Made by a program: the position numbers and the translations under genes. Shown here piece by piece: positions 1 to 5,137 of a stretch of DNA of 5,137 nt. Each line of letters opens with the position of its first letter. Within the stretch, counting starts at the first letter, position 1. Below the pieces are notes generated by a model, which was given only the letters and a program-made list of their open reading frames with translations, was not told the origin of the DNA and did not search any database. Source of the stretch: Spirochaetales bacterium Spiro_01 (lineage in GTDB: Bacteria; Spirochaetota; Spirochaetia; Sphaerochaetales; Sphaerochaetaceae); the NCBI GenBank assembly GCA_001604265.1, contig LVBC01000156.1, forward strand, positions 1-5,137, in the 5' to 3' direction.

Positions 1-88
1 TAAAATTTGTCATATTGCAATCGTTTCTGACAATTTACATCGGTTTTGATGGGAGTGATGATTTTTACAGTTATTAAAGGAGGGAGTG
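1..88 (+). promoter_or_regulatory. AT-rich leader upstream of the permease operon, possible promoter/operator
   Basis: This stretch is clearly richer in A+T than the genes that follow, and I see no convincing coding sequence in it. A weak promoter-like pair is visible: TTGTCA at 7-12 and GACAAT at 29-34, 16 bp apart. These match the sigma-70 hexamers at 5 and 4 of 6 positions. The same bases form an inverted repeat (TTGTCA / TGACAA, 7-12 and 28-33, extended by two more pairs after one mismatch) flanking an 8-bp palindrome ATTGCAAT at 14-21, so an operator is as plausible as a promoter. One frame is open from the left edge to a TAA at 75-77 and could be the tail of an upstream gene, but its short peptide is not recognisable. 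Whether transcription starts here or upstream cannot be settled. Confidence 0.3.
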
Positions 89-92
89 ATGA
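51..92 (+). repeat. Direct repeat GGGAGTGATGA bracketing the first ribosome binding site
   Basis: The 11-mer GGGAGTGATGA occurs at 51-61 and again at 82-92, a 31-bp period. The second copy contains the tail of the Shine-Dalgarno and the start codon of the first permease gene. The first copy contains an ATG at 58 whose frame closes after 27 codons at the TGA at 139-141. The duplicate may be a remnant of a small tandem duplication or chance. Confidence 0.45.
76..84 (+). promoter_or_regulatory. Strong Shine-Dalgarno of the first permease gene
   Basis: AAAGGAGGG at 76-84 is a near-perfect complement to the 16S rRNA 3' end. It lies 5 nt (counted from the AGGAGG core, 78-83) before the ATG at 89, but only 2 nt before the in-frame GTG at 86. 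The spacing decides in favour of ATG 89 as the start. Confidence 0.8.
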
Positions 93-1054
93 AGAATCAC
101 GAAAAGACCAAGCACGATCTGGCTGTCGATCCATACCTTGATCTCCCATTGAAAACGAAGATGAAGAAGGACTGGAGCAAATACAGGACTCTGTACTTCC
201 TTTTCATCCCTGTGTTGATCTATTACATCATATTCCAGTATGGTCCGATGGTCGGTCTGATCATATCGTTCGAGAACTACAAGCCAAGAACCGGCTTCTT
301 CCACTCGCAGTGGGTAGGCCTGAAGCACTTCAAGGCATTCTTTGCAGACTACTACTTCCAGAGAGTACTCACCAATACGATCAGGATATCGGTAACGAAC
401 ATCATTTTCACGTTCCCCTGTCCGATCATCCTGGCTCTGCTCATAAGCGAGCTGAGGACCAGAGGCTACTCCAGGATCATCCAGACGATCACATACATCC
501 CGCACTTCATCTCGATCGTCGTCATCATCTCCATCCTCATGGACCTGACTCAGAAGGAGGGTGCAGTCACACAGTTCCTGGCCCACTTCGGCTTCACGCC
601 TGTGACGATGCTCAATGAGAAGAGGTACTTCCTTCCTCTGTATATCATATCCAATATATGGCAGAACGTCGGATGGAACTCGATCATCTACCTCTCGGCC
701 TTGCTGTCAATAGATGCAGAGCTGTATGAGGCCGCAAGGATCGATGGTGCTGGAAAGCTGCGCCAGCTCTGGTCCATCACTCTCCCTTGTCTCATTCCTA
801 CCATCATCATCATGTTGATACTCCAGGTCGGAAAGATGTTCAACGTAGGCTATGAGAAGATCATACTCATGTACAACCCGTTGACCTATGAGGTTGCCGA
901 TGTAATCTCCACATACGTGTACCGTCAGGGTCTTCTCGAGATGAACTACTCCTATGCGGCCGCTGTAGGTATGTTCAACTCGATCGTATCCTTCTCGCTT
1001 GTCTGGATCACCAACAAGATATCCGACAGGCTCACGGGATCGAGTCTCTGGTAA
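89..1054 (+). CDS. ABC sugar transporter permease, LplB family
   Basis: This is an inner-membrane permease subunit of a CUT1-type carbohydrate ABC importer; it should pair with the permease encoded next to it. The 321-residue product has a charged N-terminus of about 33 residues, then about six hydrophobic segments (near 35-60, 98-120, 134-152, 182-207, 235-250 and 288-308). The cytoplasmic EAA loop that docks the ATPase is clear: EAARIDGAG at 214-222 followed by the I-x-LP element ending at Pro233. The C-terminus, ending in LTGSSLW, is typical of LplB-type permeases, and the length is normal for them. The start is ATG 89, chosen by the Shine-Dalgarno spacing; GTG 86 would add one residue. 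The gene ends with tandem in-frame stops TAA TAG, and the next gene begins 15 nt later. The ATPase is not in the window; in this family it is often encoded elsewhere and shared (known of the family). The substrate cannot be read from the sequence. Confidence 0.93.
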   Translation: MKNHEKTKHDLAVDPYLDLPLKTKMKKDWSKYRTLYFLFIPVLIYYIIFQYGPMVGLIISFENYKPRTGFFHSQWVGLKHFKAFFADYYFQRVLTNTIRISVTNIIFTFPCPIILALLISELRTRGYSRIIQTITYIPHFISIVVIISILMDLTQKEGAVTQFLAHFGFTPVTMLNEKRYFLPLYIISNIWQNVGWNSIIYLSALLSIDAELYEAARIDGAGKLRQLWSITLPCLIPTIIIMLILQVGKMFNVGYEKIILMYNPLTYEVADVISTYVYRQGLLEMNYSYAAAVGMFNSIVSFSLVWITNKISDRLTGSSLW

Positions 1055-1069
1055 TAGGGGGAAAGGAAA

Positions 1070-1960
1070 ATGGCAAAATCACTAAAGGTAAAATATACGA
1101 CCGGCGAGCAGCTCTTCCATGCATTCGATGTAGTCTTCGTCTTCTTCGTTGCACTGGCTGTCGTCGTACCGGTAATGAACATCGTCTTCGCATCCTTCTC
1201 CGATCCGGGCGAGGTAATGAGGCACAAGGGTCTCTTCCTCTATCCGATAAAGCCGACTCTGCTATCCTATGAGCTGGTAATGAAGAACCCGAGGATCTTC
1301 ACTGGCTATGTGAATACCATCTTCGTTGTCGTAGTGGGAACCCTCCTCAACCTTGTCCTCACCCTGATCGCAGCATACGTGCTCTCGAGAAAGGGACCAA
1401 GGCTTGTCAAGTTCTTCACTCTGATGATCGTCTTCACGATGTACTTCCAGGGTGGTACGATCCCTACCTACCTCATAGTCCACAAGCTCGGTCTCACTGG
1501 ACACAGGGCCTCGCTTATAATCCCAGGTGCGATCAACACCTTCAACCTCATCGTCATGAGGACTGCAATGGCAGGTGTCCCGGATTCGCTTCCAGAGTCT
1601 GCAATGATGGATGGTGCCGGCCATGTGACTATCCTTTCTAAGATAATGGTCCCACTTACCAAGTCCACAATCGCAGTAATCACACTCTACTACGCAGTAT
1701 CCCACTGGAACTCCTGGTTCCCTGCAATGATCTATCTGCGCAAGAAGGCAATGTGGCCACTGCAGCTCGTCCTAAGAGAGATCCTCATACAGGATGAGGC
1801 CTCCGTAATGACCTCCGGCTCCAGAGACTCCCTGGCACTGGATTCCGATGCAGTAAAGTATGCGACCATCGTCGTTGCAACAGTTCCTATCCTCTGCATC
1901 TATCCATTCCTCCAGAAGTACTTCGTAAAGGGCGTCATGGTCGGTGCTGTAAAGGGTTGA
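1070..1960 (+). CDS. ABC sugar transporter permease, YtcP/AraQ family
   Basis: This is the second inner-membrane permease of the same CUT1-type importer. The 296-residue product has about six hydrophobic segments (near 18-42, 80-105, 113-138, 147-166, 196-212 and 262-280). Its EAA-like loop starts at Glu176 (ESAMMDGAG, 176-184) and runs to the conserved Pro195; the second position of the EAA core is Ser rather than Ala, which is common in this family. The ending KGVMVGAVKG is the characteristic C-terminus of YtcP-type permeases, which form heterodimers with LplB-type partners (family knowledge). The ATG at 1070 is preceded by a purine-rich stretch, GGGGGAAAGG (1057-1066), serving as ribosome binding site. 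Stops are tandem and in frame (TGA TAG, 1958-1963), and the next gene starts directly after them. No anomaly in length or composition. Confidence 0.93.
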   Translation: MAKSLKVKYTTGEQLFHAFDVVFVFFVALAVVVPVMNIVFASFSDPGEVMRHKGLFLYPIKPTLLSYELVMKNPRIFTGYVNTIFVVVVGTLLNLVLTLIAAYVLSRKGPRLVKFFTLMIVFTMYFQGGTIPTYLIVHKLGLTGHRASLIIPGAINTFNLIVMRTAMAGVPDSLPESAMMDGAGHVTILSKIMVPLTKSTIAVITLYYAVSHWNSWFPAMIYLRKKAMWPLQLVLREILIQDEASVMTSGSRDSLALDSDAVKYATIVVATVPILCIYPFLQKYFVKGVMVGAVKG

Positions 1961-1963
1961 TAG

Positions 1964-2704
1964 ATGCTTGTTCCCGGAATAGTCAGCTTCACATTCAAGA
2001 GCTTCTCCTCCGAGGAGATACTCAAGATAACCAGCTCCTGTGGCCTCAAGGCGATCGAATGGAGCGAGAACTATCACATCGAATGTGGAAATACAGGGGA
2101 GGCCAGAGAGGTTGCAAGAAGGACCAGAGAGCTTGGACTCGAGGTGGCTGCATACAGCTCCTACTACCGACTTGGAAAGGGGATGGATATAAGACCATCA
2201 CTTGATAATGCCCTGGCAATGGAGGCCCCGATCGTAAGAGTCTGGGCAGGTTCGCAGCCCTCTGGAGAGCTTTCCGAGCAGGAAAGGTCTGCTCTCACTG
2301 AGGAGCTCAGGAGGGCTGTCGGATTTGCAAGGGAGGCTGGAATTCCTCTGGGACTTGAGTGGCACAAGAACACTCTTACTGATGAGAATGCTTCTGGCCT
2401 CAGGCTGATAAAGGACATAGACAGTCCATACCTCAGGACATTCTGGCAGCAGACGAAGGCTCTCTCGATAGATGAGAGGGCCGAGGGGCTCAAGGCGATA
2501 ATGCCATATCTCGAGAACCTCCACGTCTACTGGTGGGACGAGAGCGGAAGAAGACCTCTCAGGGAAGGAAGGGAGATCTGGAAGACCAGATACCTGCCTC
2601 TTATGGATAACAGAAAGCACTACGCGCTCATAGAGAACATCATGAACGACAGCGTAGAGCAGTTCAGAGAAGACGCAGCTGAGCTTATCAGCTGGATAGA
2701 TTAG
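1964..2704 (+). CDS. Sugar phosphate isomerase/epimerase-like TIM-barrel protein
   Basis: The 246-residue product resembles the xylose isomerase-like TIM-barrel superfamily (AP endonuclease family 2 fold), whose members isomerise, epimerise or eliminate on sugars and polyols using a divalent metal. The alternating strand/helix pattern is visible, with candidate metal or active-site residues at strand ends: Glu32 (in AIEWSE), Glu132 and His134 (in GLEWHKN), Gln162-Gln163 (FWQQ), His187 (in NLHVYWW) and Glu224 (in YALIENI). No signal peptide is present, so it is cytoplasmic. It is shorter than many relatives of 270-300 residues but complete, running from the first strand (PGIVSFTF) to the last helix. 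The ATG at 1964 lies 3 nt after the permease stop; AAAGGG at 1951-1956, inside the permease gene, is the likely ribosome binding site. This indicates tight co-translation. The fold is confident, the reaction unknown. 2-keto-sugar or inositol-type isomerase and 3-keto-glycoside lyase are both possible from the context. Confidence 0.82.
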   Translation: MLVPGIVSFTFKSFSSEEILKITSSCGLKAIEWSENYHIECGNTGEAREVARRTRELGLEVAAYSSYYRLGKGMDIRPSLDNALAMEAPIVRVWAGSQPSGELSEQERSALTEELRRAVGFAREAGIPLGLEWHKNTLTDENASGLRLIKDIDSPYLRTFWQQTKALSIDERAEGLKAIMPYLENLHVYWWDESGRRPLREGREIWKTRYLPLMDNRKHYALIENIMNDSVEQFREDAAELISWID

Positions 2705-2717
2705 GGAGAAAGAATTT

Positions 2718-3950
2718 ATGGCCGATCTTCATGTGGAATGCTTTGACATGATCAATCCATTCGTTATCGCTTCGAGCCCAGCAACACGCGGAGCCGATAA
2801 CGTAGTAAAGAGCTCGAAGTGCCATCCGGGAGCAATCACGATGCGCAACTTCGGCCATGGAATGGGAGGTGGTGGATTCTTCTATCCCTCTGCAGAAGCC
2901 GCCCTAAAGGGACAGCCTGCCTTCCACTCGCATGCAGTCGGACGCCAGTGTCCGGATACTCTTTCCAGTCTCGATGAGTACTGTGAAGAGGTAAGAAGAG
3001 CAAGACGGGACATGTATCCGGAGACAAAGCTCTGGGCCTCTGTCGGTCACTATCACGATATCGAGAAGTATCCAGACTGGAAGGATAGATGGAAGAGAGA
3101 GGCCCGCGAGGTCGTTTCTGCAGGCGCAGATGCAATCGAGCTTCACTTCAACACTCCAGGTGTTGCAACTGCCTCCGACAGACAGTTCAACTACTATCAG
3201 CTGATAAGGATCTGCACCGAGATGATCAAGAAGGAGGTGCCGAATACTCCTGTCATGGTCAAGCTTGCGATCGAGGACTGCGACTGTCTTACCTCCATCA
3301 GGGAGGCTGTAGCAGCAGGTGCAGATGCCGTTGGTCCGACAGCCCGCTGGAAGGCCTTCTACTTCGACCTCGACTGGAAGACCACACAGCCTCGTCCAGG
3401 TGCCGGTTACGGTGGCACACAGGCAAACCCACTGGTCTGCTTCGAGATTGCAGATGCGCGCACAAGAGGAATCGACATCCCGATCTATGCAGGTGGCGGT
3501 GTCTTCTCCTATGACCAGGCACTCAGATACATCATGGCAGGTGCCGAGATGGTACAGCTTGGTGCAATCGCCTGCTCCGGTGGCATCATGCAGTGCGAGA
3601 GGATAATCAGGCAGTGCTCCGAGTGGATGGACAAGAACGGCTATCCTGACATGAAGAGTCTCAAGGGCGCAGCTCTGCAGCTCTTCAATATGAGCGGCGA
3701 CTTTGCAAAGAAGAGACAGAACAGGCTTGGCGATGCATACAGGACTACCGACGTAATCCAGGACAAGTGCATCGGCTGTGGCCGCTGCGAGGATGTCTGC
3801 TGGTACAAGGGCATCGCCCTTGAGGGAAAGAAGGCCCACAAGACAGATGCCTGCATCGGCTGTGGCTACTGCTTCCAGGTCTGTCCTACCAAGGCTCTGA
3901 ACGTCGAGGCCGGAAGGATTCTGAAGGAAGCATTCGAGGATCTCTCATGA
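2718..3950 (+). CDS. PreA-like FMN/4Fe-4S oxidoreductase with an altered active site
   Basis: The 410-residue product joins a dihydroorotate/dihydropyrimidine dehydrogenase-type FMN barrel (about 1-340) to a ferredoxin tail with two 4Fe-4S motifs: Cys351, 354, 357, 361 and Cys379, 382, 385, 389, the latter followed by Pro. This is the architecture of PreA and of the C-terminal half of eukaryotic dihydropyrimidine dehydrogenase (DPD). FMN-barrel landmarks are present: NPFVIASSPAT (13-23), Lys182 in VMVKLAI, and YAGGGV followed by AGAEMVQLGA (257-284). Against DPD recalled from memory, the ELNLSCP motif is ELHFNTP (141-147), removing the substrate Asn and the catalytic Cys; the Asn-Thr pair on the next strand is Ala209-Arg210; an FMN-side Lys is Arg43. 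Pyrimidine reduction is therefore unlikely, and the substrate is unknown. No flavin NAD(P)H partner of PreT type is in the window. GGGAG overlapping the previous stop (2704-2708) gives 9-nt spacing to ATG 2718. It probably acts in the cytoplasm. Confidence 0.85.
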   Translation: MADLHVECFDMINPFVIASSPATRGADNVVKSSKCHPGAITMRNFGHGMGGGGFFYPSAEAALKGQPAFHSHAVGRQCPDTLSSLDEYCEEVRRARRDMYPETKLWASVGHYHDIEKYPDWKDRWKREAREVVSAGADAIELHFNTPGVATASDRQFNYYQLIRICTEMIKKEVPNTPVMVKLAIEDCDCLTSIREAVAAGADAVGPTARWKAFYFDLDWKTTQPRPGAGYGGTQANPLVCFEIADARTRGIDIPIYAGGGVFSYDQALRYIMAGAEMVQLGAIACSGGIMQCERIIRQCSEWMDKNGYPDMKSLKGAALQLFNMSGDFAKKRQNRLGDAYRTTDVIQDKCIGCGRCEDVCWYKGIALEGKKAHKTDACIGCGYCFQVCPTKALNVEAGRILKEAFEDLS

Positions 3951-5068
3951 ACAAGATAAGAATACTGCTGTGCGGAATGGGTGGCTACGGAGAAAAGTAC
4001 CTCAGGGAGATTCTTACTAAGGATATTCCCGATGCCGAGCTTGTCGCAATCGCAGACCCCTTTGCTGAAAAGAGTGCACTTTATGAGGAGGCCAGGAAGA
4101 AGCAGTATCCACTGTACAGCTCTCCCGAGGAGTTCTTCAGGGACAATGAGGCCGATCTTACCATCGTCTCCTCTCCGATCCACACCCACTATCCCTACAT
4201 AATGCTCGCACTCGAGCACGGCTCCAACGTTCTCACAGAGAAGCCGGTCTGCTTCAATGAGGAGCAGATCGACGAGATGATGAGAAAGGCAGAGGAGGTA
4301 GGAAGGTTCGTCGAGGTCGGCTACCAGCTCTGCTTCGCCTCCCAGGTATTGGCACTCAAGAAGGATGTGCTTGCAGGCCGCTATGGCAAGTGTCTCAGGG
4401 CCAAGACGATAAGGATGATGAAGAGGAACGACATCTACTACTCCAGGAACAACTGGGCCGCTGCCCTGTACTGCCATGGAGAGAAGGTCCTCGATTCACC
4501 CTTCTCGAATGCCTGTGCACACCAGCTTCAGAACCTTGTCTTCGTCCTGGGCTCCGAGATGGACACTACTGCAGATGTAGTCAAGGCAGAAGGAAAGCTG
4601 ATCCGCGTACGTCCCGGTATCGAGAACTACGATACAGCTGCACTCAGGTTCATGACCGATGGAGGCACGGAGCTCTACTACTATGTCACGCACGCTGTGG
4701 ACGAGAACCACTATGGTCCATACAGCGAATATGAGTTCGAGAATGGAATAGTGATAGAGACCTCCAACGACTTCGTCGGCAAGCTCTATGACGGAAGCGT
4801 CATCGACTATACAGGCTATGGAAAGACCTCGGATCTCGAGAAGCTCCATGCCGCAATAAGAGCGATCAAGGAGAAGACCTCTCCTATCTGCACTCTGAAG
4901 ACCTCTCGTGCCCATACGAAGGCCGTTCTGCTTGCGCAGGAGCTCGGAGTCGAGGACCATACCGCAGATGCGATCAGGAAGATCGATGAGAAGAACAGCA
5001 CATACTACACGCTCGATGGCCTCAAGGAGAACCTTAGAAGGGCCTACGACGAGTGGAGACTTCTATAG
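3947..5068 (+). CDS. Gfo/Idh/MocA family oxidoreductase
   Basis: The 373-residue product is a cytoplasmic NAD(P)-dependent dehydrogenase of the glucose-fructose oxidoreductase / inositol dehydrogenase / MocA family. The N-terminal Rossmann domain (about 3-123) shows the dinucleotide motif GMGGYG (10-15), an Asp at the end of the second strand (Asp37 in AIADP, which favours NAD over NADP), and the family signature EKP at 98-100, whose Lys99 is the usual catalytic/binding lysine. The C-terminal substrate domain (about 135-360) carries, where many members have D-x-G-x-H-x-x-D, the sequence NACAHQLQN (188-196): His192 is kept but both Asp positions are not. The ATG overlaps the previous stop by 4 nt (ATGA, 3947-3950), and GAGGA at 3936-3940 gives 6-nt spacing, so translation is probably coupled to the flavoenzyme. 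Members oxidise sugar or polyol hydroxyls, often at C3, and some start glycoside cleavage by that route; the substrate here is not identifiable. Confidence 0.9.
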   Translation: MNKIRILLCGMGGYGEKYLREILTKDIPDAELVAIADPFAEKSALYEEARKKQYPLYSSPEEFFRDNEADLTIVSSPIHTHYPYIMLALEHGSNVLTEKPVCFNEEQIDEMMRKAEEVGRFVEVGYQLCFASQVLALKKDVLAGRYGKCLRAKTIRMMKRNDIYYSRNNWAAALYCHGEKVLDSPFSNACAHQLQNLVFVLGSEMDTTADVVKAEGKLIRVRPGIENYDTAALRFMTDGGTELYYYVTHAVDENHYGPYSEYEFENGIVIETSNDFVGKLYDGSVIDYTGYGKTSDLEKLHAAIRAIKEKTSPICTLKTSRAHTKAVLLAQELGVEDHTADAIRKIDEKNSTYYTLDGLKENLRRAYDEWRLL

Positions 5069-5074
5069 GAAATT

Positions 5075-5092
5075 TTTTAAGGAAACTTAAAA
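5075..5092 (+). promoter_or_regulatory. Perfect AU-rich hairpin with GAAA tetraloop touching the next ribosome binding site
   Basis: TTTTAAG (5075-5081) and CTTAAAA (5086-5092) are perfect inverted repeats separated by GAAA, a GNRA-type tetraloop. Two further U-G pairs (5074 with 5093, 5073 with 5094) would draw in the GG of the Shine-Dalgarno AAGGAG at 5091-5096. No U-tract follows, so this is not a canonical intrinsic terminator for plus-strand transcription. It may modulate translation of the next gene or mark an mRNA processing or stability point; this role is inferred from position. Confidence 0.45.
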
Positions 5093-5096
5093 GGAG
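5091..5096 (+). promoter_or_regulatory. Shine-Dalgarno of the truncated last gene
   Basis: AAGGAG lies 6 nt before the ATG at 5103, which is optimal spacing. It supports a real start codon although only 35 nt of the gene are in the window. Its first two bases belong to the 3' arm of the hairpin just upstream. Confidence 0.75.
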
Positions 5097-5102
5097 AAAA
5101 AA

Positions 5103-5137
5103 ATGAAGAAGGCACTTATTATTGCACTTGCAGTGAT
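5103..5137 (+). CDS. Start of a secreted or lipoprotein gene, possibly the ABC solute-binding protein (partial)
   Basis: Only 11 full codons are visible, reading MKKALIIALAV, cut by the right edge. Two lysines followed by an unbroken hydrophobic run is the n- and h-region of a Sec signal peptide. The gene follows an importer operon that shows no solute-binding protein in the window, so an extracellular sugar-binding lipoprotein is the most economical guess. Another secreted protein, such as a glycoside hydrolase, is possible. A good Shine-Dalgarno and a separate AT-rich spacer suggest it may be expressed at a different level from the genes before it. The protein family cannot be determined from what is visible. 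Confidence 0.6.
   Translation, partial: MKKALIIALAV

Noticed and set aside
3..77. C-terminal tail of an upstream gene, open from the left edge to TAA at 75-77
   Set aside because: The base composition is much more AT-rich than the neighbouring genes, and the 24-residue peptide matches nothing I recognise. It cannot be excluded without upstream sequence.
58..141. 27-codon frame from ATG 58 as a small gene
   Set aside because: No good Shine-Dalgarno in front of it and no recognisable product. Its open length is within chance expectation, so it is kept only as a comment under the direct repeat.
1958..1966. Stop-codon readthrough fusing the second permease to the TIM-barrel gene (same reading frame)
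   Set aside because: Two consecutive in-frame stops (TGA TAG) separate them, and the downstream ATG has its own ribosome binding site. Fusing a membrane permease to a cytosolic isomerase has no clear rationale.
2904..3839. Long minus-strand open frame (311 codons) opposite the PreA-like gene
   Set aside because: It mirrors a gene with clear family motifs and lacks recognisable domains. Avoidance of TTA, CTA and TCA codons in the plus-strand genes leaves antisense frames open by chance.
3768..3888. First 4Fe-4S motif followed by Trp instead of Pro as evidence of a damaged cluster
   Set aside because: All eight cysteines are present with standard spacing. As I recall, the corresponding motif in PreA and DPD also lacks the Pro, so this is normal for the family.
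3866..4477. Minus-strand open frame (203 codons) opposite the Gfo/Idh gene
   Set aside because: Same codon-bias shadow. It covers the dinucleotide-binding domain of a confident plus-strand gene and shows no own motif or ribosome binding site.
5071..5100. Intrinsic terminator after the Gfo/Idh gene
   Set aside because: The T run (5073-5078) precedes rather than follows the stem, the stem has only one G-C pair, and the 3' side runs into purines and the next ribosome binding site.

Overview
The window reads as one stretch of a plus-strand operon from a bacterium with moderate G+C and a strong codon bias: Arg is mostly AGG/AGA, Ile ATC/ATA, Leu CTC/CTT/CTG, and TTA/CTA are avoided. That bias, together with a carbohydrate importer of the LplB/YtcP type, fits a fermentative, sugar-scavenging anaerobe. 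A spirochaete of the Sphaerochaeta group is my first guess and a gut Clostridia-type Firmicute the second; the assignment is tentative because no marker gene is present.

Layout: bases 1-88 are an AT-rich leader with small palindromes, a short direct repeat and a strong Shine-Dalgarno. Five complete genes follow with almost no space between them: two ABC importer permeases (89-1054 and 1070-1960), a TIM-barrel sugar isomerase/epimerase-like protein (1964-2704), a flavin/iron-sulfur oxidoreductase related to dihydropyrimidine dehydrogenase PreA (2718-3950) and a Gfo/Idh/MocA NAD(P)-dependent dehydrogenase (3947-5068). The junctions are 15, 3 and 13 nt apart, then a 4-nt ATGA overlap. A 34-nt AT-rich spacer containing a perfect hairpin follows, and then the first 11 codons of a gene whose product begins like a secretion signal; it may be the solute-binding protein of the importer.

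How the genes may work together: the permeases would import a small glycoside, oligosaccharide or sugar derivative. The Gfo/Idh enzyme would oxidise or reduce a hydroxyl or keto position of the sugar, and the TIM-barrel protein would isomerise, epimerise or eliminate from it. The odd member is the PreA-like enzyme. Its FMN-barrel and two-cluster ferredoxin architecture is intact, but the residues that bind pyrimidine and act as catalytic acid in true dihydropyrimidine dehydrogenases are replaced (the ELNLSCP-type motif is ELHFNTP here). It is therefore unlikely to be a pyrimidine enzyme, and it is the best candidate for undescribed chemistry in this window. The ABC importer, TIM barrel, Gfo/Idh enzyme and divergent PreA homologue together look like a catabolic module for a substrate that cannot be named from sequence alone.
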